DNA of 64,000 nucleotides from Pristionchus mayeri (Eukaryota > Nematoda > Chromadorea > Rhabditida > Neodiplogasteridae). Within the stretch, counting starts at the first letter, position 1. The number at the start of each line of letters is the position of its first letter. Location: positions 8,184,001-8,248,000 of the forward strand of contig BTRK01000003.1 of assembly GCA_036245805.1 (NCBI GenBank), in the 5' to 3' direction. Shown here piece after piece: positions 54,714 through 64,000 of the stretch. The notes below the pieces were generated by a model, which worked only from the letters and a program-made list of their open reading frames with translations, was not told where the DNA came from and ran no database searches. The position numbers and the translations under genes were made by a program.

Positions 54714-54801
54714 ATGTTCGGTGGGCGGCGTCAGCTTCGGCAGCAGTGAGAGCGATCACTTCGAAGATGTTAGACTCGTCGAGGGCTACAGAAAGACGCC
54801 C
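54714..54801 (+). pseudogene. P4-ATPase CSVGGV exon relic (copy D)
   Basis: After CTCCTTCAG the frame reads CSVGGVSFGSSESDHFED then VRLVEGYRKTP, to a GTGAGT donor. It is open throughout, with both splice sites intact. CSVGGVSFG matches kCSI.G..YG downstream of DKTGTLTQN.M.F. The DKTGT exon itself was not found anywhere in the window. Confidence 0.7.
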
Positions 54802-55049
54802 GTGAGTTGGGCGAAAAAGTGTCCTGAACTTTGGCGTTCTAGAAAGTCAACTTAGGTTGGTACTGTTTCCACAAGTGCTGATTCGAGCGTACCCGTCTTT
54901 AAAAAAACCCAAAACTTCCTTCTCATTTAGTTTGAATAGGTTCATGATAGTTAGTGTTGCAGTACTGTGATATTATTCATCCATGGGGTGCTGCAGGGAT
55001 TGTATAGAGGGTGGTAAGGGAAATTAGCATGTAAATGAGCATGAGAAGC

Positions 55050-55714
55050 ACATATAACACACTATCTGACAGAATCGAAATAGACTTGGCACAGGCCAAA
55101 AATCGATTCCCTTCTAACTTCAGCAATAGTTAGTACTCGATGAGGGAAACCCACGAGCATCGCCAGATTTTCGATCCGCATCCGCGCGCGCGGCGGCGCG
55201 GATCTTGCAAACAACTACGGTAATCCTCGAAAATTTGTATATCGATCCAAATGACTACGGCGGTAGGGGCGCTGCGTTCCTTGACAAATTCTAAGACTTT
55301 TTTACTCTGGGGAAATTTTCGATCAGATTCCATCTAACGTCGGAAATCGATAATTCTACGTTTACTTCGGACATGAATGAAATTCTCCAGAAATTTTTCA
55401 AGAACCCACCTAAATATTATTGTTGATTTAGCTTTTTCCCCAGAGTAAGCAAAGTCTTAGAATTTGTCAAGGAAAGCAGCGCCCCTACCGCCGCAGTCAT
55501 TTGGATCGATATACAAATTTTCGAGGATTACTGTAGTTTTATGCTAGATCCGCGCCGTCGCGCGCGCGGATGCGGATCGAAAATCTGGCGATGCTCGTCG
55601 GTTTCACTCATCGAGTACTAACTATTGGTGAAGTTAGAAGGGAATCGATTTTTGGCCTGTGCCAAGTCATTGAAGAAATATGTTGATTTTCTGAGATGTG
55701 TGTTATAACATATC
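55050..55714. mobile_element. Foldback element family D, short copy
   Basis: The arms share ACTTGGCACAGGCCAAAAAT, GATCCGCATCCGCGCGCGCG and GGCGGTAGGGGCGCTGCGTT with their complements and with 20340-21440. The central part is shorter than in that copy. Confidence 0.8.
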
Positions 55715-55730
55715 GGTGAGGACGGTGCGA

Positions 55731-55790
55731 TAAGGAACTTGAGCTTTGTTAGTGGCAAGAAGTCACCTTGCAAGGTGGCATAAAGAAAGC
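55731..55790 (+). pseudogene. P4-ATPase ICEKP-region relic (copy D2)
   Basis: AAGGAACTTGAGCTTTGTTA and GGCAAGAAGTCACCTTGC align with 19090-19150. It lies before, not after, the local NLDGET relic, so the order is scrambled. Confidence 0.35.
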
Positions 55791-55867
55791 AACGAATTTG
55801 TTGAGGTAGTTTATAGTTGTAGCTAATCCAAAAAATAATTAAAAAACAAATTTCATTCAGCTGCAGC

Positions 55868-55918
55868 ATGTTCGTAATTCTGGCTGCCAATACTCTTCGT
55901 GCTACTGACGACGCTGCA
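55868..55918 (+). pseudogene. P4-ATPase A-domain (PAD region) exon relic (copy D)
   Basis: VILAANTLRATDDAA is followed by GTGAGA. It is homologous to 45300-45353, and the following sequence (CTCGTCATCAAGAGGTATAG, then GGAGCGGAAATTGGACTGCT) also matches 45362-45440. It lies about 190 bp upstream of an NLDGET relic, as in an intact flippase. Confidence 0.45.
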
Positions 55919-56103
55919 GTGAGACCTCGTCATCAAGAGGTATAGACTGTAGGATGAGGATTACGGTTACGATGATGACTGGGGAGCGGAAATTGGACTG
56001 CTCTTGTGAACTGACTGCAAGAAGCCGGTTCGTTGCCTTTCGTACCGTCCATTATAACATTAGGAACCGTGATTGGTCAATTCAGTGCGAATAGACGTGA
56101 AAA

Positions 56104-56130
56104 TTTAAAAAGATCTGAAGATAAAAAAAT
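56104..56130 (+). pseudogene. P4-ATPase NLDGETNLK exon relic (copy D)
   Basis: Only the 3' end of the exon survives (GATCTGAAGATAAAAAAATG before GTGAGTTCCTGCTGCGG), matching the LKIK/GTGAGTTCATGCTGCGG end at 7500-7530. Confidence 0.45.
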
Positions 56131-56369
56131 GGTGAGTTCCTGCTGCGGCATTTTGAGATATTCGTTTGGTAGATAAAACGTTTTTCGTTGAAAATCTTCT
56201 ATGTCCAAAAAAGTTTGATATTTACTTATGATTAGCAGTAGGAATGGCTCATCAATATATCGTAATAACTATGGTGAAGCTATTCAAACTAAATGAGAAT
56301 AATGTTTTGATTTTTTTAACAATGAGTATGTTCGAATCAGCACTTGTGGGCGGGAACACTACTAACCTA

Positions 56370-56717
56370 AGTACAAATTGTAGAGCTGCTCATGAGGATT
56401 CAGAAAATACCCCAGAAGTGGGGTCTGCCAATATTGTGTGCAGACTAGTTCCAATTTGAAACGGAAAATGGTTAAATAAACGATATTGTGTCAAACGGGA
56501 GCCGGCAAGCAAGATAAAAATCCCAAAATTTAACCGTAGGCTCATGCCTTACTGTTTGAATCCCTTGCTAATTCGGATGACTAAATTTTAATTTCTTAAT
56601 TAAATTATGGCTTATGTTTCAACTACTTTCTCCCAAACTTCACCGCTCAGCCGGAGTGAATTGAGGGGAATGGTCCGCCGCGAGAACAAAGGAAATTGTC
56701 TGATCTGACAGGCTGTG
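56370..56717. mobile_element. Half copy of the CACAGCGTGTCA element
   Basis: It starts in the palindromic core (TGTAGAGCTGCTCATGAGG) and ends at CTGATCTGACAGGCTGTGC. The other terminus is missing. Confidence 0.7.
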
Positions 56718-56789
56718 CAATGAGATTATCGAGCATCATCCACAATTTTCGGTTCGATCCATTGAATTAGGTTTTTATGCTGTAAGTCT

Positions 56790-57385
56790 AAAACGGTCAA
56801 CTTCAGCGTTTTTTACCCCTTATTCATTGTTATTGATCTGTTCGAGAGCTATCCGAATATGGTCTCAGTTTACCAATTTGCATACGTTGAAGGGTAGATA
56901 CGCATCAAGACATCTTTCATTCAAAAATCGCACTATGTTCGGATTCCCCCTACTGAGTAGCAACATGTGGAGGACAGAGTTATGCTCAACGAACTACCTG
57001 GGTACCTCAATTCGACCATGGGGAATCCGAATCTGCAATAAAATTCGTACAGTCAAGAGAAAAATTTTGAGAGCGGCATCAAAAAAACAGTTTTTTGGAC
57101 ATATGGAGGTGAAGGTGCTACTTATGTATGCAAATAAAGTTGATAGGATTGTAGATCAGTTCAATACGCGTCTTTTGAAAAAAATGAGCGCTCTGAGTCA
57201 AGGACTTTTTGAGATACAGCCATTTGAAGAGGTAGGTCACAATATGCAAATTTTGAGAAACGAAGTGGATAGGCGTTCTCCCCATCCTCACTTTGGTCAG
57301 TCTTGCCAATTACATCGAAATCGGGGACCAAAAATTTTTTTTTTGTCGCATGAGATCCTGCATTCTTACAGGAGATCCGTGATAG
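56790..57385. mobile_element. Decayed half of the 9465-10767 foldback family
   Basis: CGGATTCCCCCTACTGAGTA, CCATGGGGAATCCGAATC, GAAACGAAGTGGATAGGCGT and the end ATTCTTACAGGAGATCCGTG are shared with 10180-10767. Open frames across it are not conserved proteins. Confidence 0.65.
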
Positions 57386-57471
57386 AGAGATTACCACATC
57401 TTGAGTGATTGCAATTGAATGCAGCTCGATTACGGTAGTTACTTATTATCAATTTCCACCCTGATCTTTAG

Positions 57472-57540
57472 GAGCACCTGGAGGAGTACGCCTCCTTCGG
57501 CTACCGTACCCTGTGCTTCGCGATGAAGGAGATACCGCAG
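57472..57540 (+). pseudogene. P4-ATPase HLEEYASFGYRTLCFA exon
   Basis: TTTAG and GTGGGC bound 23 open codons reading EHLEEYASFGYRTLCFA then MKEIPQ. This is a diagnostic N-domain segment of flippases (HleeFA.eGLRTLcfA.kei). It is the best preserved relic in the window. It pairs with the next exon at 57655. No phosphorylation-site or C-terminal exons accompany it, so it is treated as a fragment of a copy. Confidence 0.85.
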
Positions 57541-57654
57541 GTGGGCGTTTATTTTTTTTTCTCGGCGGAGTGTATATGACTCTCATGGAAAGAGATACCA
57601 TGGGCTCGCAAAGCTGTCTTACTAGATCATTCGCGAATTACCTTCCAAATTCAG

Positions 57655-57720
57655 GATCGCTACACCAAGTGGTCGGCAGACTTCAAGCAGGCGACTCTCA
57701 AGATTGACGAACGGCAAAAA
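57655..57720 (+). pseudogene. P4-ATPase YxxWxxxxxxA exon
   Basis: CAAATTCAG and GTGAGT bound 22 open codons reading DRYTKWSADFKQATLKIDER then QK. It follows the HLEEYA exon at the expected place (YeeW...y.eA...l.nR). The two adjacent intact exons suggest a relatively recent fragment. The expected next exon, with IEDRLQ, lies instead 4 kb upstream at 53488. Confidence 0.8.
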
Positions 57721-57833
57721 GTGAGTAATTTTTCTATTTTTATCCCCTTAGTATTTTTCGTTGATTATGCATAGCTTGCCATATCGTTATTTATCGTTAT
57801 TATGTTTCGAGAACACCAAAACCAGTGGGAAAA

Positions 57834-58584
57834 GCTGCGTGTCAGACCAGACAAATTCCTTTGTTCTCGCGGCGGACCATTTCTCTCCATTCATCTTCGC
57901 TGAGCGGTGAAGTGAGGGAGAACGTGGTTGAAAGATACGCCATAACTTAAATAAGAAATTAAAATTTAATAATGCAACTAAGCAAGTTTTAGTAACGATA
58001 AGGCAGGGGCCCTACTGTTAAAATTTGGAATTTTTATCTCGCACCCTGGTTCCATGAAACGTCAATTACATTTATTGTTATATTTTCCGCTTCAAACTAG
58101 TCTGAGCAAAATATCGGTAGACCCCACATCTGGGGTGTTTTTTGAATCGTCATGATCAGCTCTACAACTGCAACAGACATATTTTTGATATTGTTTTTAG
58201 TATTCGAAAAACGGCAGTAAATGTGGAACAAAATGTGCATTTTTCATGATTACTCGAATACTAAAACTAATATCAAAAATCTGTCTGTTGCAATTGCAGA
58301 GCTCTTCTTGAGGATTCAGAAAACACCCCAGAAGTGGGGTCTGCCGATATTGTTCGCAGACTTGTTCTCATTTGAAAATTGACATGTACTGAGTTTCGAA
58401 ATGGCTGTTTCAAAATGAGTTTCGCAAGATGTATTAATTATTTCGCTATATTTTGCTCTGCAACCCTAAATGTGGAGCATGTTTCAGCGAATATATTTAC
58501 TCAGTTAAGTAACTTCGATGTAGTGCAATCGAGAGTGCGAAAATTGAGCTCCGCCGCCAGATTGTCTGATCTGACACGCTGTGC
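57834..58584. mobile_element. CACAGCGTGTCA element with palindromic core (third copy)
   Basis: Ends GCTGCGTGTCAGACCAGAC and GTCTGATCTGACACGCTGTGC; flanking decamers AGTGGGAAAA (57824-57833) and ACTGGGAAAA (58585-58594) match at 9 of 10. A 9-10 bp duplication would fit Mutator-like elements, but the left-arm copy shows only 5 bp. The core 58090-58375 is a palindrome related to 3412-3784. Confidence 0.75.
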
Positions 58585-58710
58585 ACTGGGAAAAAATACC
58601 AGAGTTTGTCATGTATATACAACAATTTGATTTACTAGCACACCGTATGCCCAGTTCCTCTCAGGTAAGGCAGTTAAGGTAAGGCATTTTTGGACGCAAA
58701 GAAAACTCAC

Positions 58711-61700
58711 GACAGCATGGACGTTCCTGTAGTAGTGGGCAACGATCGACTGTCGGTATCTCTCCTGACCCGCCGTGTCCCACAGTTGCACCTGTTAGTG
58801 AAAGAGATGATCTTTGATCTTTGAATTGATAAGGTATGCTACTGGCAAATTTATAGCTAAATTATTTCATGCTGACACGACACTAGTGAACTGATCTTTT
58901 ATGAAAATTACTAATGAACCACCCCAAATAAATCAAGGTTTCATGAACACCACTAAGGGGGTCCACAGCCGAGGGGGTCCAAAGCCATGATTTCTTACCG
59001 ACTAGGGGTGTTTACAAAACTACAAAAAAACAAGATATCAAAGATCATCCTCTTTTCCCCTGCTCACCTTCAGTATTTCTCCCTCGAGTGACACGCTTCG
59101 CTCACGGAAATCAACGCCGTTGGTTGCCTGAAATTTATGAAATAATCAAATTCGAACATCCCAAGTGTCTTATGTTTGTGTCTTATGTTTCACTGTTGCA
59201 AGATATTCGGTGGTCTAGAACCAGATTAATGAATTCATATTAGGTATTCTCTAAATACACTATTTAACCTCGTGCACAATCGTGCAATTCGATACATCTG
59301 GTACAGAATTGCACACAATTTTTTAATAAACAAAAAAAATAGAGCAAGTCAATTTTTTTACAAACCTCAGTGAACTCGGGGAATCGTCCTTTGCAGAATC
59401 GGAAGGAGAGACAGGTCTTGCCCACGCCAGCGTCACCCACGATGATCACCTGGAGAATGCAGAGATCTTTGGCTTCTGGTACATTTGTTTTTGATGGATC
59501 ACCTAATAGGGAGAGAGAGAGTGATCTTTGATCTCTGGGTAATTTGAATTTTATAAAAAGAGGCTACGCAATAAGTCAGTGCATTCTTCAATCACAGTGA
59601 TACCAAGAAAATAGAAACCAAAAAATGAAAGTGTTCATCAATACGAATGGGAAATGTATGTTTCGAACTATCCACATTATCGATGGTTCGCTGTCCGGGC
59701 AGCATTCAAGAGGTTCTTTACGTAAATAATTATAAAATACCTTGAACGTCCTTTTCCTCTTGGAGGGCAGACTAGAGGCTGCTTGCACGGGCTGTTTGGC
59801 CTGCAAATTATGACTTTCAAATCCATTATCACTCTCCTCTCTTTGCTTCTAGGCGCTATCACGCTTCATTATCCATCGATTCATCGATTCCCTCCTATGA
59901 CATCCTACGCTTCTAATTTCGCATTGACTTAATAATTCTTCTTCTATCCAACAAAATTCAACAGTTACTGTATCGTAATCAATCAATAGAAGTACTTTAA
60001 AGAAGAGGTGATTATTTATTGTCAAAATCATTACTTACAGTGGTGGGTGTGCGGTCACCCCAAAATTTTAGGGTATTTGATTATCTCATCGGGGCATTTG
60101 ATTAAATCCAAAGGCATTCGATTTTTAGAATGACCATTCCCGAGCCTACTTTGATTCAAAATTATGGAATATTTGAACAACTTCTAGAAATTTGAAAAAA
60201 ATCACCCCACAAGTGACACAAGTTATCTCATGAGGGCATAAGATTAGAATCAAAGGCATATGATTTTTAGAATCATGATGTGTTGGGCTACGTGGGGGAG
60301 ATCCCAAGTACTAGGGAAATTGAACAACTTCTAAAAAATCGTATGATTACTCACCTCAGCTGCTGCAGCTGCAGCAGGAACCGCAGTCGCAGCCGCTCCG
60401 CCTGGTCCCACAGTGGCAGGCGGCACTTCGAACGATGACCGCAGTGTGCTCGTGGGATACGGTACCCGACTCTGAAATCGATTAAAATCTCCTTGTAATG
60501 GGCAACACGAAGAATGTATTATAACTATCAGGCTGGTAAGAAAGTAATGTTAGATTTTCAAATTTTGGATTTTGTTCATACCCCATATTTTGATGACGCT
60601 TGATTATCATATTGATGTGTATGTTCGTTGAGTGGGTGGATACTCTTTCCATCGCACATGCGTTCTAACGAATTCAATTAGTATTGATGCCACAGGACGA
60701 ATTCAAAAATGCATCAACTGAGAGTTTATCTGATTCAGTTTTCGCCAAGCAATCCATGTAGAGTTAAGAAATGGCATAGTTTATGTCATATACGAAATGT
60801 ACGACATACGTGCACTACAATACAACATGTGAACCTGATCCGCTACAAAAAGGCCCTCCTGGAAATACACTCATATTTTAACTCGACTCTCTCAGACAAT
60901 CAACATAAATACTTGCCCTTATCGTATATCCGTAACAATAGGTGTATAGATCTTAAGTTCGGCAAAAGGGAAAGTAATGTTCATGATCAGCTTAAAATTG
61001 TATTTATGAGATATAACACGCATATTCTGACAGAATGTATGAGTTCCACTGCACATGGGAACAACAAATTCAAACCGATTTAATCTTATCGACACAATAT
61101 CAGTTGATGTATCCCTGGTCGTAGACTTTTATATTCAAGTGATGAAGCCGTAAAATCGAAACTACCCAAAAGCCGGCTCTCGAGATTTCAAAAATTCAAA
61201 AAATCATAACATACTTCAAAGTTGAGCTAAAAAGTCGTTCAAAAAAGCAAAATTACCGCCTCGACGAGTTCTACAAATCATCTGTTCAGGACGTTTTTGA
61301 AAATTCAATTTGAAATATAGATAAGTTGTAAAAAGCGAATTGTCGGTTCCAAAAAGTTGTTACCCTGAAAATTTTTCACGATTACCCAATTTTTTATTTC
61401 AAAATCAGATTCTCCGTGCAATTCTACACCATGTTTATTGATTTCAGATAATTTCAACTTTTTCCCGGGAGGTTTCAGCGCTGGAAACACCGAAAACCTG
61501 CTGTTTTTCGAAAATTCAAAAAGTTCAATGATTTGCCATTTTCATATTCAGGCTTTATCAGCTCTCCAATGGGCACCAATTTGCTTAGGATAGACTATTT
61601 TCAAAATGTAAGAAGATTTAAGTCATTTCCAGAGAAAATATTTTACTCAGAAAAAATCAGGATTTTCTGAGCATCCTCCGAGAATGACTGAAAAAATGCG

Positions 61701-63519
61701 ATGATTTTTTTCATCGAAAATATCGCTTAATTCACTCACAACTACTTGATCAGACCCTGTTATGTCACTTACAACCAATAGAACAGCATCTCAACCATCA
61801 GTATGAAAATGGCAAATCATTGAACTTTATGAATTTTCGAAAAACAGCAGGTTTTCGGTGTTTCCAGCGCTGAAACCTCCCGGGAAAAAGTTGAAATGAT
61901 CTGAAATCAATATCCATGGTGTAGAATTGCACGGAGAATCTGATTTTGATATAAAAAATTGGGTAATCGTGGAAAAAGTTTTCAGGGTAACAACTTTTTG
62001 GAACCGACAATTCGCTTTTTACAACTTATCTATATTTCAAATTGAATTTTCAAAAACGTCCTGAACAGATGATTTGTAGAACTCATCAAGACGGTAATTT
62101 TGCTTTTTTGAACGACTTTCTAGCTCAACTTTGAAGTATGAAGTAACTTTGAAGTAACTTTGAAGTTGAAGTATGCAAGCGTACTTGGAATGAAGCCAGG
62201 CTGAATGATCCCTGTAGCAAGAGACATTGCCGTTTGAGAAGTGTTTCCTCAGTAAGTGTTGTTTCCAATGGCTTATAGATCATGGTATAATGAGGAATGC
62301 ACTAAACCAGACATATTATTCGAGAGAACTGTCAATGGGCTACTCACTCCACTATATACGATTATCCTGTTATTTTTCACCTCGAGATACAAGAGGCGGA
62401 TAACAATTTTAAAACTTAAAATTTTGTAAGATTTCTTTTTTTCCGAATATCCGTAAAGATGGAAGGCGATTCGAACATACGTTTATATTGGCCAAGTAAA
62501 CCCCTAGCATGGGCTACCGAGCCAGCTTTAGATCTTAACGAATAGGATTTTGGGCTGGCTCAAACGTCACGATCCAAATCTAACATTACTTTCTTACCAA
62601 CCTAATATATCTGGTACATAACAGCAGTGATGCTCAGGTGGACCAGTCAAGGTATAAAATTTACTAAAAGTGGCATTTTTGACAGCGTGAATCAGTGGTT
62701 CAACAATTCAATATCATTTGACAGATTCAGAAAAACCAGTAATCCTCTGTTATCAAATATAAAATAAATGCCAACTACTGTGAGAATAGAATTCGTAGCA
62801 AGATGGTGGCATGATAGCCATCTTAACGTATATTAAAACTCGCGGAACGGGAACATATTTCTCTGTGAATATTTTTTGTACAAGAAATTTATCACGGCAC
62901 CAATTTGCTACGCATTCTACCCTCACAGTACTCACAATGGACGGAGGCACAGCTGCAGCATCTGCAGCCTCCTGCTGAGAGAGGGAGGGAGGGGGAGCGG
63001 GCGCGTTGGGATGAGCGATCTGAGAGATAGATTTAGACTTTGCTAATGGAACGTTTTTTTCGATATTATCAATGATTTTATTTCGGCGAATGGGAATCAG
63101 AAGTTAGTATTTGTGCTTCGATTTTACTATTATTTTGATGATTTTATCCTTATCCAGCAAGATTTACTGTAAGCGGAAATTTACTCAGAAGTCCATTGAT
63201 TACTAATTGAGATACAAGTTCCACGATTGGTTCATGTCTAAAATAGTCGTGGACTATTCGATACCGTGATGCGCAAAATATAATTCATCATCTGTTTTTT
63301 AAAATCTATAACATGAAAAGTTAAAGCATAGTTTCCAAACTTTCAGCCGTACAGTTTACATTCAAGTTTCACAGTCCCTTCATAGCATGCGCCAACAATA
63401 CGAGCATGATTTAGGACGGCACAACACGAGTTAGAACAATTATTAACCTGATGAGTGGAGAAGCTGAGTGCGGAGGGCGGGAGGGAGGCTGCGAACTGAT
63501 GGCCCGATGGATCGGCCAT
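58711..63519 (-). CDS. rab-33: Rab33-like small GTPase, long N-terminal extension, 3' exons missing
   Basis: Seven minus-strand exons, all phase 0 with canonical splice sites: 63448-63519, 62936-63019, 60355-60471, 59741-59800, 59366-59449, 59068-59127 and 58711-58791 (24, 28, 39, 20, 28, 20 and 27 codons). The first three give an Ala/Pro-rich extension ([18 protein letters not shown]..., [31 protein letters not shown]). The fourth is basic ([10 protein letters not shown]). Then come the P-loop [20 protein letters not shown], switch [11 protein letters not shown] and switch [17 protein letters not shown] with [27 protein letters not shown] and HYYRNVHAV are Rab33 hallmarks; Rab33 acts in Golgi traffic and autophagy in other animals. 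ATG follows CTCCACAG directly, so it is either a trans-splice site or an internal exon. The NKxD and C-terminal Cys exons are not found downstream. Intron 2 holds two transposons. Confidence 0.85.
60528..62605. mobile_element. TA-flanked mariner-like element in the Rab33 intron 2 with a nested foldback
   Basis: Ends TCAGGCTGGTAAGAAAGTAA and complement of TTAGGTTGGTAAGAAAGTAA lie between TA dinucleotides (60526-60527, 62606-62607). It is 2078 bp including the nested foldback at 61210-62140. A 124-codon frame at 60709-61083 is not recognisable as transposase. The duplicate Rab copy has the empty site near 26085 (TATAAGTCTATCTGGCGC). Confidence 0.85.
61210..62140. mobile_element. Foldback element inside the mariner-like element
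   Basis: Arms begin CATACTTCAAAGTTGAGCT and end with the complement. They share TCCTGAACAGATGATTTGTAG, TTTCCCGGGAGGTTTCAGCG and AAAACCTGCTGTTTTTCGAA (or complements). The loop is about 61560-61795. A short TGAAGTAACTT repetition follows the right end. Confidence 0.85.
62778..62928. mobile_element. Small TA-flanked MITE in the Rab33 intron 2
   Basis: It is 151 bp with ends CTGTGAGAATAGAATTCGTA and complement of CTGTGAGGGTAGAATGCGTA, between TA dinucleotides. It is inserted 8 bp from the exon 2 donor. The duplicate Rab copy has CCAACTACTCACAATGGGCGG without it. Confidence 0.9.
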
Positions 63520-64000
63520 CTGTGGAGATATGAGTAATTTGTACATTTTGTATTTTAAGAAAGGATCCCGAATAATATCATTTTTTCGAAAACTTTCAAA
63601 TTGTCATACCAAAGATGAAACGCAAAAAAGACAGCCGAGGGAAATAAGAAATAGCGATATACCTCAAAGACTTCAGGCATCGATCTCTGATCTCCAACGG
63701 AATATTAATATCAAGCACGTCATATTCAAAACTATATTTATTATCACATCTCGACACATAACATGTGATATTACAATGGGAAGCTGGGTAAAATTCAGAA
63801 AGCAACACATTGATTACGCTTTCTCTTGCTGACTTATATAGCAAATATTGGGATCAAATATGCATACAGAGGATGAAAAACTACCGCATTCGATGTTAAC
63901 AGGACATATTAGGTCTCAGATCACAATAGTCAGTTGTCGATATTCTACCGTAACTTCCTCCTAGAACAGATTTTTTCCCCTTGGGCGGGAACAGCTTGCC
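63520..64000. other. Upstream region of the Rab33-like gene
   Basis: No clear promoter was identified. A minus-strand frame at the window edge (GKLFPPKGKKSVLGGSYG, 63950-64000) could be an upstream exon of this or another gene, but it is cut by the window end. Confidence 0.3.

Noticed and set aside
60709..61083. 124-codon frame in the mariner-like element as a transposase
   Set aside because: No DEKW, DNARPH or PYSPDL motif and no helix-turn-helix recognised.

Overview
This looks like nuclear DNA of a nematode, most likely a rhabditid or diplogastrid worm; the genus is not determined. The evidence is AT-rich sequence, short exons bounded by TTTCAG-type acceptors and GTGAGT/GTATTT donors, a Rab33-like gene in seven small exons, nematode-like mariner transposases, a BEL/Pao retroelement and many foldback elements. 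I see no tRNA, rRNA, CRISPR array or prokaryotic gene.

The one substantially intact host gene is a Rab33-like small GTPase on the minus strand (58711-63519). It has an unusual Ala/Pro-rich N-terminal extension of about 110 residues before the GTPase core, and its 3' exons are not visible. A second copy (25357-26332) keeps exons 2-5 at identical lengths and splice phases but lacks the rest.

Most of the remaining unique sequence can be read as a graveyard of P4-ATPase (phospholipid flippase) exons. More than thirty short segments match different parts of one P4-ATPase: the A-domain PAD region, NLDGETNLK, the LLRG..LRNT region, TM3-4 NNLIPIS, the CSVGGV region after the phosphorylation site, SPDE, the FTSDxxR..VVVR strand, HLEEYASFGYRTLCFA, RLQE and GVGISGEEGLQ. 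Many keep consensus splice sites; several carry stops. They lie in repeated but scrambled units around 0.3-1.5, 4.4-12, 14-19, 37-48 and 48-58 kb. No unit is a complete gene.

Mobile elements have landed throughout these units. They include hAT-type non-autonomous elements with 8-bp target duplications (549-732, 5179-5873, 9261-9453, 12939-13578, 39303-40029, 43115-43841, 50672-52062), three mariner copies with DD34D transposases in various states of decay (6146-7392, 27289-28531, 33089-34320), TA- and TTAA-flanked miniature elements, large foldback elements, a broken Pao element (about 29110-35208) containing one mariner, and a five-copy tandem array of about 245-bp hairpin units (1632-2767). 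Because the flippase and Rab units are duplicated, the paralogous copy often shows the empty insertion site.

The largest structure is an inverted duplication: arms of about 5.8 kb (35294-41102 and 42046-47852) that are almost identical, around a 943-bp spacer. The spacer carries an open frame of about 200 codons ending in a C2H2 zinc finger. The outer edge of the palindrome falls inside a mariner-like miniature element that is complete only in the right arm; on the left it is replaced by Pao sequence. No single new molecular machine is evident. The unusual content is the flippase exon graveyard, the palindrome with its single-copy zinc-finger centre, and the layered record of insertions.
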